Positions 1-8,236 are shown, counted from the first letter of the stretch. The stretch is DNA of 17,301 nt from an uncultured Brachyspira sp. (GCA_934725525.1 CAKVCG010000020.1:1-17301); one strand, 5' to 3'. Translations and numbers: made by a program. Notes: a model not told the origin generated them from the sequence alone.

Positions 1-75
1 AATACAATACAATACAATACAATACAATACAATACAATACAATACAATACAATACAATACAATACAATACAATAC
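1..75. repeat. Pentanucleotide tandem array (AATAC) x15
   Basis: Fifteen perfect AATAC units run from the first base of the window to position 75, so the array may be longer to the left. The unit is not a multiple of three and contains no stop in any frame on either strand. A change in copy number inside a gene would therefore shift the frame. One + frame runs through the array and stays open to a TAA near 214; whether an upstream gene uses it cannot be seen. Such perfect short repeats are typical slipped-strand contingency loci. Confidence 0.95.
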
Positions 76-77
76 AG

Positions 78-96
78 GCTTTGCTTTAAACTTTTT
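78..96 (+). repeat. Motif following the pentanucleotide array (copy 1)
   Basis: The 19 bases right after the AATAC array read GCTTTGCTTTAAACTTTTT. At 6718-6736, right after the GAGCC repeat, the sequence is GCTTCACTTTAAACTTTTT, which is 17 of 19 identical. The shared position behind two different 5-bp repeats suggests one repeat-associated element, function unknown. Confidence 0.5.
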
Positions 97-227
97 AAGT
101 TATATATATTTAATACTTTTAGTAATATTAATAACTTTAAGCAAGATTAAATATATTATGATAATAAAATATTATTACTTTATAGCTTGCTACTTACACA
201 TTTTCACTAAATAATATAATTTTCAAA

Positions 228-255
228 AATGGCATATATTAACTTATATGCCATT
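228..255. terminator. Hairpin, probable intrinsic terminator
   Basis: An 11-bp perfect stem (228-238 with 245-255, core ATGGCATAT/ATATGCCAT) closes a 6-nt loop. The T-run beside the stem is better for leftward transcription (five As at 225-229 read as Ts on the - strand), and the rightward T tract is broken. It lies between the window edge and the promoter at 295, so it probably isolates the downstream cluster. Direction is uncertain. Confidence 0.55.
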
Positions 256-294
256 AAGTATTTATTTCAATATTAGATTTTTTATTATATAATA

Positions 295-323
295 TTGCAA
301 TGATATTATCTAAAATATATAAT
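295..323 (+). promoter_or_regulatory. Sigma70-type promoter of the envelope cluster
   Basis: A -35 box TTGCAA (295-300) and a perfect -10 TATAAT (318-323) are separated by 17 nt. The expected start is near 330, leaving a leader of about 20 nt with GGAGG at 341-345 before the ATG at 353. The same TTGCAA-17-TATAAT layout occurs before the M16 peptidase gene. Confidence 0.7.
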
Positions 324-352
324 AATTAAATAATAATTATGGAGGCATATAT

Positions 353-859
353 ATGTTAAAAAAACTACAAATTTCATTGTTACTTATGTTATTAACCGCG
401 GCTTTAGCGATTTCTTGCGGAGCTGGAGTAAGCAGAAAAAATCCAGAAGGATGGATTAATAAAGACACTTTTAGAGTTCTTGGAATGGGTTCTCCAAGCG
501 ACACAATAGACGCTAACGATAAATTTAGAAGAGAGGTTACTTCAAAACAAGCGGCGGAATTGGACGCTAAAAATAAAATCGTGGCTAAAATTGCGGGTTC
601 TTATATAGAATCTTTAAGCTCTACAGAAAAAGGTATGATAGACGAATATGTTATACAGGAAAGAGTGGCGGGAAGAATAAGAGGCGTATCGGTAATCGAA
701 ACGAAGTGGGATTCCAAACAAAATTGCACGGTTGTCGCCGAATTATATTCGAAAGGATTAAAAAATCAAATGGATAGTTTAATTTCAAAATACTTAAAAG
801 AAGTTGGAATGCAATATACCGCTCAAGATATTGCCGGTAAAGTTCAAACTTACGAATAA
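353..859 (+). CDS. LPP20-like lipoprotein
   Basis: A 168-aa protein with a lipoprotein signal peptide: basic start (MLKK), hydrophobic core, and lipobox LAISC with the acylated Cys near residue 22. It is therefore expected to be membrane-anchored. The mature part has an Ala-rich helix (about 60-85) and the pattern RVAGRIRGVSVIETKW followed by CTVVAELYSKG. This resembles the LPP20/FlgT-like fold, where a helix is followed by paired strands carrying a conserved G and W. The start is firm: GGAGG lies 7 nt before the ATG, behind a good promoter. It is the first gene of a same-strand cluster, 53 nt before the dehydrogenase gene. The LPP20 link is a motif-level inference; the exact role is unknown. 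Confidence 0.75.
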   Translation: MLKKLQISLLLMLLTAALAISCGAGVSRKNPEGWINKDTFRVLGMGSPSDTIDANDKFRREVTSKQAAELDAKNKIVAKIAGSYIESLSSTEKGMIDEYVIQERVAGRIRGVSVIETKWDSKQNCTVVAELYSKGLKNQMDSLISKYLKEVGMQYTAQDIAGKVQTYE

Positions 860-912
860 TTTATATTTTATTATTTTATTTTTATAATAAATAATTAAGG
901 AAAATTTAATTT

Positions 913-1689
913 ATGTATAAAGAAGATATTAGCGGAAGAACGGCTTTTATATCTGGAGCAAGCGCTGGAATCGGAGAGGCTACGGCAAAAGCGCTCGCTT
1001 CAAACGGCGTTAACCTTATTTTGACGGCAAGAAGAATCGACAAACTTGAAAATCTAAAAAATAGTTTGGAAAAAGAATATAAAATAAAAGTAAAAGTTAT
1101 AAAAATAGATTTCTCAAAAAGCGAAGATATAGTTAAAGCTTTAAATTCTTTAGAAGACGAATGGAAAAATATTGACATTCTTATAAATAACGCTGGGCTT
1201 GCCTTAAATAAAGATGTTTATTCTAATAATTTGCTTGAAGACGCTTTGCAAATGATAAGGGTAAATTGCGAAGGATTGATAACCGCTACAAGAGTTTTGC
1301 TTCCGTTTATATTAAAAAGCAAATGCGGACATATAATTAATATCGCTTCAACGGCGGCGGACGAGGCATATTCTGGCGGAGCTATTTATTGCGCTACAAA
1401 ATCTTTCGTTGAAATGTTTGGAGACGCTATAAGGATAGAATTGGTAGATAAACCCGTAAAGGTTACGAATATAAAGCCCGGGCTGGTTAATACAGAATTC
1501 TCTACCGTTCGATTTAAGGGCGATAAAGAAAAAGCTGACAATGTATATAAAGGTTTAGAGCCTCTTTTAGCCGCGGATATAGCCGATAATATAGAATATG
1601 TTTTAACAAGAAAAAATTATGTTCAAATATCCAATATGACTATTATGGCTGGAAATCAGGCGACCGCCACTATAGCTTATAGAAGATAA
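913..1689 (+). CDS. Short-chain dehydrogenase/reductase (SDR), YdfG-like
   Basis: A 258-aa classical SDR, the usual length for the family. Visible motifs are the Rossmann glycine signature GASAGIG (15-21), NNAG (92-95), catalytic Ser146 in NIAS, the Tyr159-x3-Lys163 pair in YCATK, and PG at 189-190. Arg40-Arg41 after the second strand favour NADP(H) over NAD(H), as known for classical SDRs. The nearest type is the YdfG-like NADP-dependent 3-hydroxy-acid dehydrogenase group, but the substrate cannot be read from sequence. AAGGAAAA lies just upstream of the ATG. The gene sits 53 nt after the lipoprotein gene and about 23-38 nt before the next one, so co-transcription is likely. A cytosolic enzyme. 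Confidence 0.9.
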   Translation: MYKEDISGRTAFISGASAGIGEATAKALASNGVNLILTARRIDKLENLKNSLEKEYKIKVKVIKIDFSKSEDIVKALNSLEDEWKNIDILINNAGLALNKDVYSNNLLEDALQMIRVNCEGLITATRVLLPFILKSKCGHIINIASTAADEAYSGGAIYCATKSFVEMFGDAIRIELVDKPVKVTNIKPGLVNTEFSTVRFKGDKEKADNVYKGLEPLLAADIADNIEYVLTRKNYVQISNMTIMAGNQATATIAYRR

Positions 1690-1727
1690 TATAAAAAATA
1701 AATTAAGAAAATATGGAGCATATTTCT

Positions 1728-3617
1728 ATGGGAGATATAGAAAAAACAAGAGATAGATTAAAGTTAGACGATATTGGAGAAGACGACAGAAGAGATTTAT
1801 TCAATAAATTCGTGGATGCCGGAGGAGAAGTATTATCCGATAGAAAGAAAACAAGTCAAAACATTACAAATAATTCCATAAACAAAAATACCTTTGTTAA
1901 TACCAATACTTCAAGCCATTCGGATATAAAACCAAAAAAAGAATCGTCATTTACAAATAAACAAACTGCCTCTGAAATCGTTGAAAAAACTAAAAATAAC
2001 GAAATGGCTCCTATAATAAAGAAAGATAAACCTATATTCTATAATGCTAAATTATGGTTTAGAGCTTTTACTTCTGGAGTTATAACTTTTTTTGGTGGAA
2101 AAATACATCCTAAATTTTTGAATTTTATTGATAAAAATGTAATATCCGCTCTTTTGGAAATGGATACATTAATGTTTAACGCCCTAAATCCTATGGGAAT
2201 TAACGATGCGGATTCAAAAAATAAAAGAGATAAAATTATATCTCGATTTGCCACAGATTTAGAAGATTTAGAATTATTGGAAAGAATAAAAGACCTATAC
2301 GATGAAAAAGTTTATAGGAATTTATTAAGACAATATAAGGATTTAGTCTCTCCCGTAATCGCAGTAAATTATATAAACGAATTAAAAAATATGTTTCGTC
2401 CTTTATATGTTTTGCATTTATACGCTTCAAGAATCAAATTGGTTGGCGAAAAAGCTATGATGGCTTATGCCGTAGTCGATAACATGAGCAAAGGAATAGC
2501 AAATTCAAGAATATCGGCTTTCAAAAAAGCGGTAGACCTTATATATTTAAAGTATTATCCTAAATTATTGATACTGCTTCAATATGCCTCTAAAGAAATA
2601 TTGGAAACTATGGACGATTTTAATAAATTCTTAGACATTAAGGATTCGGATATACTCGGATATTATACAAAATTAAAATTAGCTAATCAAAAATTGAATG
2701 AAAGTAAAATTGAAGAGGCGAAAGAAAATATAGGCAAAAAAGAAGAAGAAGAAAAATTAAATAAAATAGAATCGATAGGCGTAAAACTTATTGAAAAATA
2801 TGTCTCTTTCAAAAAACCGGATAACGATATAAAATACGAAACGGACCCGTTTTATACTGTGGCAGAAAACGATAAAATTTATAGAATAAAAGTTTTAATA
2901 GATTTTTTAGACAGGGAATATTCGATACTCTTCGTTTCAAATAAAGTGAAATATAATTCAATTTATGATAATCTTGTAAGAACGGATTATAAATCGGATT
3001 TTAATAATATATTTTTATCATTATCGGATATAAATTCAAGATTTAACGAATACAGCGATATATGTAAAAATATTTTAAAAATAGAACAGGACGAAGCTAT
3101 GAGGTTCGAACAGAGGGTTTCAATGCTTTCAGAGAGAAACGGACAGAGAGCTTATATTGCAAAAAATTTAAAATCTACGGTCGCGTCTATTATTTCTCCT
3201 TTCAAAAAGAAACTCGACAAATTGCTCTTGGATAAAGACGAGAGGGAAAAGATAATTGGAAATCCAAACGATATATTGACTTTTTTTACCGATATAGGAT
3301 ACAAAAAAAGAGTTCAAGGTTATAATGTATTAAAAGCGTTAACCGAAGCTTATTATTTTGTGTCCGGTTTCAATTTTTTAATAAACGAAGGCGAACTTTC
3401 TGGAGCGGGTTTATTGATAGATAAAGAAGATTCGGATATGAAAATAAAAGATAATAAGGACAGTAAAGAAGAAGAAATAAAAAGCGATAGCGATACGGAA
3501 GTAAACGATATAAATAACGATAATGAAAATAAAAAAGAAGATAAAGAAAACGAAGACGGTATTGATTTATCCGTTCCAGACGATACGGAAATAGACGAAA
3601 ATGCAGTAGATATATAA
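1728..3617 (+). CDS. Large uncharacterised protein with acidic C-terminal tail
   Basis: About 629 aa, family not recognised. An in-frame ATG at 1713 would add five residues, but GGAG at 1715-1718 stands 9 nt before the ATG at 1728 and nothing comparable precedes 1713, so 1728 is preferred. The N-terminal ~95 residues are polar, Asn/Ser/Lys-rich and probably disordered. Residues about 100-530 are largely helical with alternating hydrophobic and charged stretches, including a Lys/Glu-rich segment near 330-350 that may form a coiled coil. The last ~55 residues are Asp/Glu/Asn/Lys-rich and low in complexity. There is no signal peptide or clear membrane span, so a cytosolic protein is likely. It is probably translated in one operon with its neighbours (26 nt to the acyltransferase gene). 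Confidence 0.85.
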   Translation: MGDIEKTRDRLKLDDIGEDDRRDLFNKFVDAGGEVLSDRKKTSQNITNNSINKNTFVNTNTSSHSDIKPKKESSFTNKQTASEIVEKTKNNEMAPIIKKDKPIFYNAKLWFRAFTSGVITFFGGKIHPKFLNFIDKNVISALLEMDTLMFNALNPMGINDADSKNKRDKIISRFATDLEDLELLERIKDLYDEKVYRNLLRQYKDLVSPVIAVNYINELKNMFRPLYVLHLYASRIKLVGEKAMMAYAVVDNMSKGIANSRISAFKKAVDLIYLKYYPKLLILLQYASKEILETMDDFNKFLDIKDSDILGYYTKLKLANQKLNESKIEEAKENIGKKEEEEKLNKIESIGVKLIEKYVSFKKPDNDIKYETDPFYTVAENDKIYRIKVLIDFLDREYSILFVSNKVKYNSIYDNLVRTDYKSDFNNIFLSLSDINSRFNEYSDICKNILKIEQDEAMRFEQRVSMLSERNGQRAYIAKNLKSTVASIISPFKKKLDKLLLDKDEREKIIGNPNDILTFFTDIGYKKRVQGYNVLKALTEAYYFVSGFNFLINEGELSGAGLLIDKEDSDMKIKDNKDSKEEEIKSDSDTEVNDINNDNENKKEDKENEDGIDLSVPDDTEIDENAVDI

Positions 3618-3643
3618 AAAATTATTCAAAATGGAGATTTTAT

Positions 3644-4573
3644 TTGTATAAATCGAAAAAAGTCATAATGCTCGAATATATTCCGCTCAGAATTTTAATG
3701 GAAATAATAGCTTTTATGCCTTATATAATAGTCGTTTTATTTGCAAAATTTATCGGCGCTTTGATGTATTGTTTAGTTCCGAGCGCAAGAAAAGTCGCTT
3801 TAATAAATTTGAAACAGGCTTTTCCAGAAAAAACTTATGGGGATAGAAAGAGAATAGCCAAGCGCTCCATGAAATCTATGATTATAACTTTCGCTGAATT
3901 TATAAAATCTTCAAGAATGTCCGACAGCCAAATCTTAAAAAGAATAAAAATAGAGGGACTTGAGTCTTTCGATAGAGCTTTGGAAGAAAAACAGAAAGGA
4001 ATAATTGCAATTACGGGGCATATAGGAAACTGGGAATATGTAGCTTTTTATTTTGCGATTCATAAATACAATCCTAAAGTTATATTCAGACCTTTGGATA
4101 ATCCGAAGTTAGATAAATATATGCGTTCTTGGAGAGAAAAAAGAGGAACGGAATGCATTTCAAGATGGGGAGATTTGAGAGATATATTTAAAGCTTTACA
4201 CGAAAATTCGCCCGTTGCCTTTTTATGCGACCAAAATTATTTAGACGGAATTTTTGTAGATTTTTTCGGTTATCCTTGCGCCACCGCGGTCGGACCCGTA
4301 GCCGTTGCAATGAAAACGAAGTCTCCGATAGCGATACTTTACGATTTGCCCGACAGATACGGACATCATAAAATAATCGTTTCGGAAATAATGTATATAG
4401 AAGAAAAAGAAACTAAAGAAGAAACTTTATATTTTAACACTCAAAAATATACAAAAAAATTGGAGGAGATAATAAGAAAACATCCAGAGAATTGGCTTTG
4501 GGTTCATCCGAGATGGAATACTCGCCCTAAAGGAGAACCCGAGATATTTTATAAGCATAATAATTATAAATAA
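3644..4573 (+). CDS. LpxL/HtrB-like lipid A (lysophospholipid) acyltransferase
   Basis: A 309-aa inner-membrane acyltransferase of the lipid A biosynthesis family, which transfers secondary acyl chains onto lipid A-type acceptors. The catalytic HX4E motif is visible as His126-IGNW-Glu131. Also typical are NPKLDKYMRSWREKRG (153-168), DQN (196-198), GIFVDFFG (202-209) and the C-terminal PENWLWVHPRW, the family's PxxWxWxHxR block. The hydrophobic N-terminus (about 10-45) is the usual membrane anchor. The start is a TTG with GGAG 7 nt upstream; the next in-frame ATG (3668) lacks such a site. It supports a lipo-oligosaccharide-type outer membrane. The exact acyl position is unknown, so no symbol is given. 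Confidence 0.88.
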   Translation: MYKSKKVIMLEYIPLRILMEIIAFMPYIIVVLFAKFIGALMYCLVPSARKVALINLKQAFPEKTYGDRKRIAKRSMKSMIITFAEFIKSSRMSDSQILKRIKIEGLESFDRALEEKQKGIIAITGHIGNWEYVAFYFAIHKYNPKVIFRPLDNPKLDKYMRSWREKRGTECISRWGDLRDIFKALHENSPVAFLCDQNYLDGIFVDFFGYPCATAVGPVAVAMKTKSPIAILYDLPDRYGHHKIIVSEIMYIEEKETKEETLYFNTQKYTKKLEEIIRKHPENWLWVHPRWNTRPKGEPEIFYKHNNYK

Positions 4574-4656
4574 GTTTAATTTTTACATTACTTTTTTAAA
4601 TTAGGTTTATATAAATACAATCTAATTAAATAAAAAAATTATAATAATAACTATTT

Positions 4657-4662
4657 AGGAGG
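4657..4662 (+). promoter_or_regulatory. Strong ribosome binding site of the HtrA gene
   Basis: AGGAGG stands 10 nt before the ATG at 4673. The 99-nt gap after the acyltransferase gene has an A/T-rich leader with AATTAG/CTAATT inverted arms but no convincing -35/-10 pair. Confidence 0.7.
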
Positions 4663-4672
4663 TATTTTATAT

Positions 4673-6184
4673 ATGAATCAAAAGAAATCTTCATTTATGT
4701 TTTTTTTAAACATAGGACTTACATTTACTTTGGTGGGTATTATAATCTCCTTTTTTATTTTTTCGTATGAGAAAAACTATAAGAAAGACGATTTTGTAGT
4801 TCATGCGCAAGCCGCTCCTCAAAAAGTCGCTTTTTCTGGCTCAATAGACGGAGCCTTGCAAGTAGAAAGCGCGATTAGAGAAGTGGTTAATAAAAATATG
4901 GCGGCTGTTGTAAATATATCTACCGAAACGGAAGCGAGACAAACCGAGCAGGACAGATATGCGGACGAGTTTTTTAGATTTTTCTTTGGCGACCAAATGC
5001 CGAGACAGAGAAGAAATCAAAGGTCTTTGGGAAGCGGTTTTATAGTAAACGAAGACGGTTATGTTTTGTCAAATTATCATGTTGTTAAAGGAGCGACTAA
5101 AATAATGGTTTTGCTTTACGGAGAAACGGAAGAGCTCCCCGCAAAATTAATCGGATATGACGAGGCTTACGATTTGGCTTTGCTTCAAATAGAATCGAAC
5201 AGAACATTTCCTTATGTGGCTTTGGGAGACAGCGACGCGATTGAACCCGGCGAATTTGCAATAGCTATAGGGAATCCTTACGGACTAAACAATACCGTTA
5301 CTTTCGGAATAGTTTCGGCTAAAGGAAGAAGCGATATTGGAGCGAACAGGTATCAAAGATATATTCAAACGGATGTAGCTATAAATCCCGGAAATTCTGG
5401 CGGACCGTTATTTAATATTCATGGGCAGGTTATCGGGATAAACACTTTAATATATTCCACTTCTGGCGGAAGCATAGGAATCGGTTTTGCCACTCCGATT
5501 AATATAGCCACTTCCGTTATGAACGAACTCCGAGAAACGGGAAAAGTGACGAGAGGTTATTTGGGAATATATTTGCAAGATATAGACGAAAATTTGGCTA
5601 GAGGACTTAATATTAGACAAGGAAGCGGAGTTTATGTAAGCGAAGTAGTTCCTAACTCTCCAGCAAGCAAAGGCGGACTTCAAGACGGAGATATTATAAC
5701 CGAATTTGACGGCGATAGAATGACAAAATCCGCGGACTTATTCAATAAAGTGGCCACTACTCAAGTTGGCAAACAAGTTACTGTTAAATATTTAAGAAAC
5801 GGAAGAGAGAGAAGCGCAAGAGTAACTATAGAGGCGAGAGTGGAAGATACCGAAGTTGTGCCAAGCGGAAACAATATGCCGAATAGAGGACAATCGAATA
5901 CTCGTTCTTGGATGGGACTCGATGTTTCCGATATAACTCCCGAAATATCTCAAAGACTTCAAATTAGAAGCAACGAGAAAGGAGTAGCCGTTGTAAATAT
6001 GACTCAATCATCGAAAGCCTACCAATCGGGGCTTCGACCTGGGGATGTCATAAAGGCTATTAACGGAAGAACGATAACTAATATGAACGATTATAACGAA
6101 TTCGTAAAATCATACGGAAATGAAAAATCTTTTACGATTACGATAAAGCGAGCGCGTATGACTTATGTAATCATCATAGAATAA
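4673..6184 (+). CDS. HtrA/DegP/DegQ-type serine protease with two PDZ domains
   Basis: A 503-aa envelope protease/chaperone of family S1C. Residues about 11-31 form an uncleaved signal anchor or signal peptide. The trypsin-like domain spans about 70-285, with the complete triad His136 (SNYHVVKG), Asp167 (AYDLALL) and Ser242 (NPGNSGGPLF). PDZ1 (about 290-390) carries the RGYLGI entry and a GLQDGDIITEFDG core. PDZ2 (about 410-500) has WMGLDV and GLRPGDVIKAINGR. Two PDZ domains fit DegP/DegQ rather than DegS. Expected role: degradation or refolding of misfolded periplasmic and outer-membrane proteins, which suits the neighbouring lipoprotein and lipid A acylation genes. AGGAGG supports the start and a hairpin terminator follows at once. 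Confidence 0.95.
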   Translation: MNQKKSSFMFFLNIGLTFTLVGIIISFFIFSYEKNYKKDDFVVHAQAAPQKVAFSGSIDGALQVESAIREVVNKNMAAVVNISTETEARQTEQDRYADEFFRFFFGDQMPRQRRNQRSLGSGFIVNEDGYVLSNYHVVKGATKIMVLLYGETEELPAKLIGYDEAYDLALLQIESNRTFPYVALGDSDAIEPGEFAIAIGNPYGLNNTVTFGIVSAKGRSDIGANRYQRYIQTDVAINPGNSGGPLFNIHGQVIGINTLIYSTSGGSIGIGFATPINIATSVMNELRETGKVTRGYLGIYLQDIDENLARGLNIRQGSGVYVSEVVPNSPASKGGLQDGDIITEFDGDRMTKSADLFNKVATTQVGKQVTVKYLRNGRERSARVTIEARVEDTEVVPSGNNMPNRGQSNTRSWMGLDVSDITPEISQRLQIRSNEKGVAVVNMTQSSKAYQSGLRPGDVIKAINGRTITNMNDYNEFVKSYGNEKSFTITIKRARMTYVIIIE

Positions 6185-6208
6185 TCCTTTTGATTTAATT
6201 TTAAAAAG

Positions 6209-6249
6209 AGACTGCAAATTTATAAAGTAAAAGTTTGCAGTCTTTTTTA
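6209..6249 (+). terminator. Rho-independent terminator after the HtrA gene
   Basis: AGACTGCAAA (6209-6218) pairs perfectly with TTTGCAGTCT (6234-6243) around a 15-nt loop and runs straight into a T tract. It begins 25 nt after the stop codon and closes the envelope cluster. Confidence 0.9.
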
Positions 6250-6350
6250 TTTATACGATTTTTTATAATCAAATGGAAGCGATTAATTTGATAAGCAAGT
6301 GGAAGAAAGATTTATAAATAATTTATATAAGTAGTAATTTATTCTTTATA

Positions 6351-6379
6351 GATTGCCACGCCTTTAGCTCGCAATAATG
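6351..6379. repeat. Partial dispersed palindrome (right arm only)
   Basis: GATTGC followed by CTCGCAATAATGA resembles the right arm of the full elements at 6394 and 6488 (GGATTGCTTC to CGCAATGAC), with mismatches and no left arm. Probably a decayed copy. Confidence 0.55.
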
Positions 6380-6393
6380 AAATAAAAATGCAT

Positions 6394-6474
6394 TGTCATT
6401 ACGAGGCTATTTTATAGCCGAAGTAATCTATTTAGTTTGGATTGCTTCACTCCTTTAAGTCGTTCGCAATTACG
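6394..6474. repeat. Dispersed palindromic element, copy 1
   Basis: An 81-bp element with left arm TGTCATTACGAG...GAAGTAATC and right arm GGATTGCTTC...CGCAATTACG, forming an imperfect long palindrome. Its left arm contains a perfect inner hairpin GGCTAT-TTT-ATAGCC (6405-6419). It carries no ORF and resembles the small intergenic REP/MITE-like palindromes of many bacterial genomes. Confidence 0.8.
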
Positions 6475-6487
6475 GAATAAAAAAATT

Positions 6488-6557
6488 TGTCATTACGAGC
6501 ATTTTTAATGCGAAGTAATCTATTTTCTGTGGATTGCTTCATTTCATTCGCAATGAC
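6488..6557. repeat. Dispersed palindromic element, copy 2
   Basis: A 70-bp element starting with the same TGTCATTACGAG, then GCGAAGTAATC, GGATTGCTTC and CGCAATGAC. The inner hairpin is GCAT/ATGC (6499-6511), a different sequence from copy 1 in the same place. Confidence 0.8.
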
Positions 6558-6698
6558 TATAAAATTTTTTTTGTCGTCTGCCTGATTTAATCGAATTTTA
6601 AAAAAAATTTTATTTTAAACTGTTGATAAAATTTTTAAATATTGTATAATTTCAACTATGTTAAAGTTAAATAAAACTATTATAAATCAAATTCGCGC

Positions 6699-6717
6699 GA
6701 GCCGAGCCGAGCCGAGC
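6699..6717. repeat. GC-rich pentanucleotide repeat (GAGCC) x3 plus GAGC
   Basis: Three GAGCC units and a partial fourth are bounded by GCGC on both sides, a G+C-rich island in an A/T-rich gap. It is followed by the motif at 6718-6736 that also follows the AATAC array at the left edge. Confidence 0.85.
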
Positions 6718-6736
6718 GCTTCACTTTAAACTTTTT
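6718..6736 (+). repeat. Motif following the pentanucleotide repeat (copy 2)
   Basis: GCTTCACTTTAAACTTTTT, 17 of 19 identical to the motif at 78-96. In both places it follows a 5-bp tandem repeat and precedes a same-strand lipoprotein gene by roughly 170-260 nt. Confidence 0.5.
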
Positions 6737-6903
6737 TCGAGTTTATGTTTACTTATTAATTATAAAATATTACTCTGTTTATTTATTAAAAAATTATTCA
6801 AATTCTTTTTTGAATTTATTAAATTTCAATTTGGAAAAAGCGTTTATTTATTTAAATGTTTTTATAAATTATTTTCAATTTCAATTAAAGAGAGGATTTT
6901 ATC

Positions 6904-8169
6904 ATGAAAAAACTACTCACAATTTTAAGCTTTATTTTACTACTACTTATATGTTTAGTCGTAATGTTTTGTAGTAATGAAAAAGTTACGGGCGGAGGCG
7001 GAGACACAGGCGGAAATGGAGATTGGGATACTCCACCAAATACCATTATTCAAAGCGGTTCTTGGACATATAAAGTAGACGGTTATAGATATACTATGAC
7101 TGTTGAAATTAATGCGGAAGATAGGACGGTATCATTTATTAGTAATAATATTCTGTTAGCTAAAGAAAAATATGATGATGTTTTTAATCCTAATTATGAG
7201 TATGACTATTACTTTGAAAAAGGTGAAGGAAGGATGTGGATATCTGGTTATGGTTTGCTATCTATTATACCGAGCAATACAAATTATATAATTATACAGG
7301 ATGGTTATTCTGATATAAAATATAATATAGTAAGTGGCGAGTTAAAACCTGCAATGAATATAGGCGCAGATTATAATTATAATTTTGCACTGGATATGCA
7401 TTACAACTTTAAGAAAGAAGAATATAGTAGTGGCTTTGGCAAAGTTATTAAAACTTATAATTATACTAACTTACAATTAAAATTAGGAAAAGATAATTCA
7501 ATATATATTGAATTAAATCCAAATCCATCACCTCATAAACATTTATTAAATATAGAAGATATTAATAACGAAAAAAATAAAGACTATTTTGGAAACACTT
7601 TAGAAAAATTAGATTGGGATAGAGGTAATAAAATACTTACAATTATTACAACAAGAGAATATTCCAAAAATAGTAGTAATTCGTTTATTTTTGATTTTAT
7701 TAATAAAACTGCCACAATAAAAGATTTAAATAATAGAGAAGTAAAAGGATATTTGATAGATAAGTCCAAAAAACATAATGTAAAAAAACCTTCGGGTTGG
7801 TATTTTACATCTAGATATAGCATTTATAATACAGTTTATAATGTATACGCTCTATATTTTGATTGTAATCCGACTAATCAGTTAGTTTATGGTTATGAGG
7901 TTAATACAAATACTAAAACCCTAAATTTTATATTTAAAGGCTATAGAGATATTTACACTAGCGGAAATAAAATATTTACTATTACAAATAATGTTTATTC
8001 TAATCACGATGGCACAATACATAGCGGTATAATTGTAGGAAATACTAAATATTATTTATCATTAAAAGAATATAAAGGATATAATTTTTCCGATAGCATA
8101 AAACCAGAGGAAAAACCTCCTCATGAAGAAGATTTAAAATATACAGAGCTTAATTTTTGGGGTCGGTAG
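6904..8169 (+). CDS. Putative lipoprotein, family unknown
   Basis: A 421-aa protein with a lipoprotein-like signal: MKK, a long Leu/Ile core, then VMFC-SNE with Cys23 as probable lipidation site. The lipobox is loose, as is common in spirochaetes. A Gly-rich linker (about 30-42) follows, then a long Tyr/Asn-rich region of many short strand-like segments that suggests a beta-rich, surface-exposed domain. The tail is Pro/Glu-rich (about 400-412). AGAGAGG before the ATG supports the start. Codon use is more A/T-rich than in the upstream envelope cluster, hinting at different ancestry or relaxed selection. Function is not recognised. Confidence 0.75.
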   Translation: MKKLLTILSFILLLLICLVVMFCSNEKVTGGGGDTGGNGDWDTPPNTIIQSGSWTYKVDGYRYTMTVEINAEDRTVSFISNNILLAKEKYDDVFNPNYEYDYYFEKGEGRMWISGYGLLSIIPSNTNYIIIQDGYSDIKYNIVSGELKPAMNIGADYNYNFALDMHYNFKKEEYSSGFGKVIKTYNYTNLQLKLGKDNSIYIELNPNPSPHKHLLNIEDINNEKNKDYFGNTLEKLDWDRGNKILTIITTREYSKNSSNSFIFDFINKTATIKDLNNREVKGYLIDKSKKHNVKKPSGWYFTSRYSIYNTVYNVYALYFDCNPTNQLVYGYEVNTNTKTLNFIFKGYRDIYTSGNKIFTITNNVYSNHDGTIHSGIIVGNTKYYLSLKEYKGYNFSDSIKPEEKPPHEEDLKYTELNFWGR

Positions 8170-8236
8170 CGTTAATTATTTTGAATAAAAATTTGGTAAT
8201 AAAATAATTATTAACATATAAACAAAGGAGTAACTA

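Larger units (their letters stand above)
6250..6903. other. 650-bp gene-free stretch with repeats
   Basis: No credible coding region is visible on either strand. The stretch holds the palindromic elements (6351-6557), the GAGCC repeat with its following motif (6699-6736), and A/T-rich sequence up to the lipoprotein gene. The only clear expression signal near its right end is the purine-rich AGAGAGG at about 6889-6895. Confidence 0.75.

Noticed and set aside
906..1178. Open frame on the - strand, 90 codons
   Set aside because: Lies wholly inside the SDR gene, whose motifs are complete; no ribosome site; a mirror frame.
2039..2430. Two overlapping - strand frames of 64-71 codons
   Set aside because: Inside the 629-aa gene in antisense, without start signals or protein character.
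5447..6007. Two - strand frames of 71-78 codons
   Set aside because: Antisense to the PDZ region of the HtrA gene, which is unquestionable.
6351..6557. Possible CRISPR array from repeated GATTGC/CGCAAT units
   Set aside because: Units are palindromes with unequal length and no regular spacers; no cas genes nearby.
7584..7823. - strand frame, 79 codons, hydrophobic
   Set aside because: Antisense to the lipoprotein gene at 6904-8169; its hydrophobicity follows from A/T-rich complement of Lys/Asn codons.
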